Source: Streptomyces olivaceus
Lineage (GTDB): Bacteria; Actinomycetota; Actinomycetes; Streptomycetales; Streptomycetaceae
Direction: 5' to 3'
NCBI RefSeq assembly: GCF_000721235.1
Contig: NZ_JOFH01000032.1
Span: 8,571 to 72,570 of the forward strand
Length of the DNA stretch: 64,000 nucleotides
Shown: positions 60,813 through 64,000 of the stretch, in pieces
Layout of the letters: each line of letters starts with the position of its first letter
Position numbering within the stretch: position 1 is the first letter of the stretch
Translations under genes and position numbers: made by a program
Notes under the pieces: model-generated
Told to the model about the DNA's origin: nothing
The model's database searches: none
The model's input: the letters and a program-made list of their open reading frames with translations, nothing else

Positions 60813-62282
60813 ATGTCACAACAGGACGCACGTCAGCACGCACGCGGTGGGGGAATGGCGTGGGCGCTCGTCATCACCAGCGTCGCCGGTTTCATGGCGG
60901 CCCTGGACAACCTCGTCGTCACCACCGCCCTGCCCTCCATCCGCGAGGACCTGGGCGGGGCGCTGCACGACCTGGAGTGGACCGTGAGCGCCTATACGCT
61001 CACCTTCGCCGTCCTCCTGATGTTCGGCGCGGCTCTCGGCGACCGCTTCGGCCGCCGCAGGCTCTTCCTGGTCGGTCTCACCGTCTTCACCGGCGCCTCC
61101 GCCGCCGCGGCCATGGCGCCCGGCATCGATTCGCTCATCGCCGCCCGCGCGGTGCAGGGTGTCGGCGCGGCGATCATGATGCCGCTCACGCTGACCCTGC
61201 TCACGGCCGCCGTGCCCGCCGAACGCCGCGGGATGGCGTACGGCATCTGGGGCGCCGTCAACGGCCTGGCGGTGGCCTCCGGTCCGCTGGTCGGTGGCAG
61301 CCTCACCGAGCACGTCTCCTGGCAGTGGATCTTCTGGCTGAACGTCCCCCTGGGACTGGCCCTGCTCCCCCTCGCCCGCCTCCGCCTCGCCGAGTCGCAC
61401 GGCACCGGCGCCCCGCTCGACATCCCCGGCACCCTGCTGGCCAGCGGCGGCCTCTTCGGCATCGTCTACGGCCTGGTCCGCGGCCCCGTCGACGGCTGGA
61501 CCGGGGCGGTGGTCCTGACGGCGCTCTTCGTCGGCGCCGCGCTGCTGGCCGGCTTCGTCCTCCACGGCACGCGCGCCCGCAATCCCATGCTCCCCATGCG
61601 GCTGTTCCGCTCCCGCGCCTTCGCCGGCGTCAACGCGGCGAGCCTGCTGATGTTCCTGGGCATGTTCGGGTCGATCTTCCTGCTCAGCCAGTACATGCAG
61701 GGCGTGCTCGGCTACTCGCCCACCGAGGCGGGCCTGCGCATGCTGCCGTGGACCGGCATGCCGATGCTGGTCGCGCCGATCGCCGGGCTCCTCTCCGACC
61801 GCGTCGGAGGACGCCCGGTCGTCGCCGCCGGCCTCTTCCTCCAGGCGGCCGGCCTCGCCCACCTCGCCTACGTGGTCACCGCCGACGCCTCCTACGCCGC
61901 ACAGCTGCCCGGCCTGATCGTCAGCGGGATCGGCATGGCCCTGTACTTCGCCCCCGCCTCCGCACTGGTGATGTCCAGCGTCACCGCGAAGGAGCAGGGC
62001 ATCGCCTCCGGCGCCAACAACGCCCTGCGCGAGGTGGGCGGCGCCCTCGGCATCGCGGTCATGTCCTCGATCTTCGCGGCGCAGGGCGGCTACGAGTCCG
62101 CGCAGTCCTTCGTCGACGGACTGCGGCCCGCCATCGCCGTGGGCGCCGGGGTGGTGGCGCTCGCAGGCGTCGCGGCCCTGCTGATACCGGCGCGCCGGAC
62201 GACCCCCGCGGGCCCGCCGGGAGCGGGCGGGACGACGGCGCCCGGAACGCCCACGGCGACCGAGTACGCCACCACCGGCTGA
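60813..62282 (+). CDS. DHA2-family MFS multidrug exporter (EmrB/QacA type)
   Basis: The 489-residue protein has 14 predicted helices. Family motifs: LDNLVVTTALPSIREDLG (motif D1), LTFAVLLMFGAALGDRFGRRRLFLVGL (motif A), AARAVQGVGAAIMMPLTLTLL (motif B) and GIWGAVNGLAVASGPLVGGSLTEHVSWQWIFWLNVPLG (motif C of drug antiporters). It should pump cationic or amphipathic drugs out with protons. The ribosome site is GGGGGAG. It is controlled by the upstream TetR protein. Confidence 0.92.
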   Translation: MSQQDARQHARGGGMAWALVITSVAGFMAALDNLVVTTALPSIREDLGGALHDLEWTVSAYTLTFAVLLMFGAALGDRFGRRRLFLVGLTVFTGASAAAAMAPGIDSLIAARAVQGVGAAIMMPLTLTLLTAAVPAERRGMAYGIWGAVNGLAVASGPLVGGSLTEHVSWQWIFWLNVPLGLALLPLARLRLAESHGTGAPLDIPGTLLASGGLFGIVYGLVRGPVDGWTGAVVLTALFVGAALLAGFVLHGTRARNPMLPMRLFRSRAFAGVNAASLLMFLGMFGSIFLLSQYMQGVLGYSPTEAGLRMLPWTGMPMLVAPIAGLLSDRVGGRPVVAAGLFLQAAGLAHLAYVVTADASYAAQLPGLIVSGIGMALYFAPASALVMSSVTAKEQGIASGANNALREVGGALGIAVMSSIFAAQGGYESAQSFVDGLRPAIAVGAGVVALAGVAALLIPARRTTPAGPPGAGGTTAPGTPTATEYATTG

Positions 62283-62316
62283 CCACGAGACGGCACCGAC
62301 ACGTGAGGAGTTCGGC

Positions 62317-62624
62317 ATGCCCACCCTTCCCTGGACCGTGCCCAACCGGCCGCCGCAGGCCACCGAGGTCCACGTCTTCGCCTCCCGTTTCGAGACCCGC
62401 ACGCTGTGGGGAGCCCTGAAGTTCCTGGTGCGCACACCGCGCGTGTGGCGGCAGATCAGGAGCGCGCCCGGCGCATACGGCGCCTCACTCAGGGCGGAGC
62501 CCTTCAGGCGGACCTTCTGGACGCTCTCCGCCCAGATGCGGGAGTCGCGACGTTCGCCTCCTGGCCGGCGTCGAGCGACGAACTGCCCGTGAGCTGGGCG
62601 GAGGTACGCAGCCACCTGACGTGA
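62317..62624 (+). pseudogene. Probably broken monooxygenase-like gene (internal deletion plus frameshift)
   Basis: The frame from ATG 62317 gives MPTLPWTVPNRPPQATEVHVFASRFETRTLWGALKFLV...APGAYGASLRAEPFRRTFWTLSA, which looks like a small monooxygenase-like (dimeric alpha-beta barrel) protein. After TLSA it ends in Arg/Pro-rich nonsense. The expected C-terminus appears in another frame as FASWPASSDELPVSWAEVRSHL, stopping at 62624. The two parts fit together if about 25-30 codons and the frame were lost near 62530. If the 91-residue frame is a real protein, this call is wrong. Confidence 0.55.
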
Positions 62625-62720
62625 GGACCCCATCCCCGAGGACGCCCCGGCCGTATGGTCGGGGCGTCCTCCTCTTCCCGCTGCCGGGGCCTGTCAGTGC
62701 CGTCTCGTAGTCTTGGGCGC

Positions 62721-63776
62721 GTGCAGGAACTCCACGACGCTCCCCTCGCCCCGCTGACCACCTTCCGCCTGGGCGGACCGGCGACCCGGCTGGTCACGGC
62801 CACGACCGACGCTGAGGTGATCGCCGCCGTCCGCGAGGCCGACGACGCCGGCACCCCGCTGCTGCTCATCGGCGGTGGATCCAACCTGGTCATCGGCGAC
62901 AAGGGCTTCGACGGCACCGCCCTGCACATCGCCACGGCCGGCTTCTCCCTCGACGGCACGACGCTGGAGCTGGCGGCCGGCGAGATCTGGACCGACGCCG
63001 TCGCGCGCACCGTCGAGGCGGGCCTGGCCGGCGTCGAGTGCCTGGCCGGCATCCCCGGCTCCGCCGGCGCGACGCCGATCCAGAACGTCGGCGCGTACGG
63101 CCAGGAGGTCTCCGCCACGATCACCGAGGTGACGGCGTACGACCGCAGATCCCGGGCGACGGTTACCCTCGCCAACGCCGACTGCGCCTTCTCGTACCGC
63201 CACAGCCGCTTCAAGGCCGAGCCGGAGCGGTACGTGGTCCTGCGCGTCCGCTTCGAGCTGGAGGACGCCGCCGGTCTGTCCGCACCCCTGCGCTACGCGG
63301 AGACGGCCCGCGCCCTCGGCGTCGAGGCGGGCGACCGGGTCCCGCTGACGACCGCCCGGGAGACGGTGCTGAAGCTGCGCGCGGGGAAGGGCATGGTGCT
63401 GGACCCCGAGGACCACGACACCTGGTCGGCCGGGTCGTTCTTCACCAACCCGATCCTCACGGACGGGGAGTTCGCCGCGTTCCGCTCCCGCGTGGCCGAA
63501 CGCCTCGGGGAGTCCGCGGAGCCGCCCGCCTTCCCGGCAGGGGAGGGGCACGTCAAGACCTCCGCGGCCTGGCTGATCGACAAGGCGGGCTTCACCAAGG
63601 GGTACGGCACGGGACCCGCCCGCATCTCCACCAAGCACACCCTCGCCCTCACCAACCGCGGCGACGCGACCACCGAGGATCTGCTCGCGCTGGCCCGTGA
63701 GGTCGTCGCCGGGGTCCACGAGGCCTTCGGCGTCACGCTGGTCAACGAGCCGGTGACGGTTGGCGTCCGCCTGTAG
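62721..63776 (+). CDS. murB: UDP-N-acetylenolpyruvoylglucosamine reductase
   Basis: The 351-residue enzyme reduces UDP-GlcNAc-enolpyruvate with NADPH to UDP-MurNAc in peptidoglycan synthesis. FAD-binding is shown by TPLLLIGGGSNLVIGD and GIPGSAGATPIQNVGAYGQEV; the catalytic Ser sits in WSAGSFFTNPI and the Glu near the C-terminus (LVNEPVTVGVRL). Start GTG 62721 lacks a ribosome site, and TAGTCT lies 7 bases upstream, so the mRNA is probably leaderless. A longer frame to 62655 is not supported. Confidence 0.94.
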   Translation: MQELHDAPLAPLTTFRLGGPATRLVTATTDAEVIAAVREADDAGTPLLLIGGGSNLVIGDKGFDGTALHIATAGFSLDGTTLELAAGEIWTDAVARTVEAGLAGVECLAGIPGSAGATPIQNVGAYGQEVSATITEVTAYDRRSRATVTLANADCAFSYRHSRFKAEPERYVVLRVRFELEDAAGLSAPLRYAETARALGVEAGDRVPLTTARETVLKLRAGKGMVLDPEDHDTWSAGSFFTNPILTDGEFAAFRSRVAERLGESAEPPAFPAGEGHVKTSAAWLIDKAGFTKGYGTGPARISTKHTLALTNRGDATTEDLLALAREVVAGVHEAFGVTLVNEPVTVGVRL

Positions 63777-64000
63777 TCGCACGATCGCCGATCCCACGCC
63801 GCCTTGGCGCGCCGCGCCGGGGGTGAGTTCGCAGCCCCGGCATGGGCACGGTGCCCCGCGCTGGGTGCGGGCCGGGGGTGGGTCGCGCGGCCCGGCGCTG
63901 GCGGGGTGCCGCTGCGCCCACCCGTGCCGCCCCAGCGGCACGACTGCCCGCAGCTGGGGCGGGTCAGCCGCGTACGGCGGGGAGGGGACGTGTCGGGGGG
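63777..64000. other. Downstream of murB: no gene seen
   Basis: The last 224 bases are GC-rich with no frame carrying a ribosome site and codon bias. In related genomes an aminotransferase gene and tRNA-Trp/secE follow murB at some distance, but none of that is reached here. Confidence 0.5.

Overview
The window is very high-GC DNA with strong G/C third-position codon bias, frequent GTG starts, and a gene order (korAB, a second nuo cluster, htpX, yajQ, tRNA-Tyr, rpmG, two MaoC genes, murB) typical of a Streptomyces chromosome. I infer a Streptomyces core-chromosome segment, organised like the S. coelicolor region that carries SLP1 at tRNA-Tyr, but here a different integrative element occupies that tRNA.

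Layout. 1-5.3 kb: a cell-surface polysaccharide patch (membrane protein end, GH26-like glycosidase, NodB deacetylase, family-2 glycosyltransferase, FemAB/GNAT-like transferase). 5.6-18.6 kb: housekeeping and accessory genes (HAD phosphatase, a secreted lytic transglycosylase-like protein behind a c-di-AMP riboswitch, long-chain polyprenyl diphosphate synthase, LolA-like protein, ABC exporter, FMN reductase, secreted M28 aminopeptidase, RarD/EamA transporter, NmrA-type oxidoreductase). 18.7-36.2 kb: an energy block with korB-korA (2-oxoacid:ferredoxin oxidoreductase), a response regulator with two paralogous sensor kinases, and a nuoABCHIJKLMN operon that lacks nuoD, E, F and G. A plausible reading is a reduced-ferredoxin-fed, complex-I-like proton pump. 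36.4-38.8 kb: htpX, yccF, a GlsB/YeaQ-type gene and yajQ.

39.03-55.85 kb: a complete-looking 16.8-kb actinomycete integrative and conjugative element (AICE) in tRNA-Tyr(GTA), bounded by 51-bp identical att repeats. It carries a tyrosine integrase and excisionase, a prim-pol plus ATPase replication pair with a dense GGTGACGC repeat array, a methyltransferase, a TraB/FtsK-type translocase, small spread-type membrane proteins, a degenerate GGDEF protein, a Pycsar-effector-like membrane protein, three Nudix domains, and a GntR-Nudix fusion that joins in one polypeptide the domain types of pSAM2 KorSA and Pif. Palindromic operator candidates lie upstream of the XRE-TPR regulator and of the fusion gene itself. 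Most element genes run on the minus strand with 4-bp stop/start overlaps.

56-64 kb: core chromosome again: small Cys-rich protein, NAD(P)-binding protein, amidohydrolase, tRNA-Thr, tRNA-Met, rpmG, two MaoC dehydratase genes, a TetR regulator with an MFS pump sharing an inverted-repeat operator, a probably broken monooxygenase-like gene, and murB.
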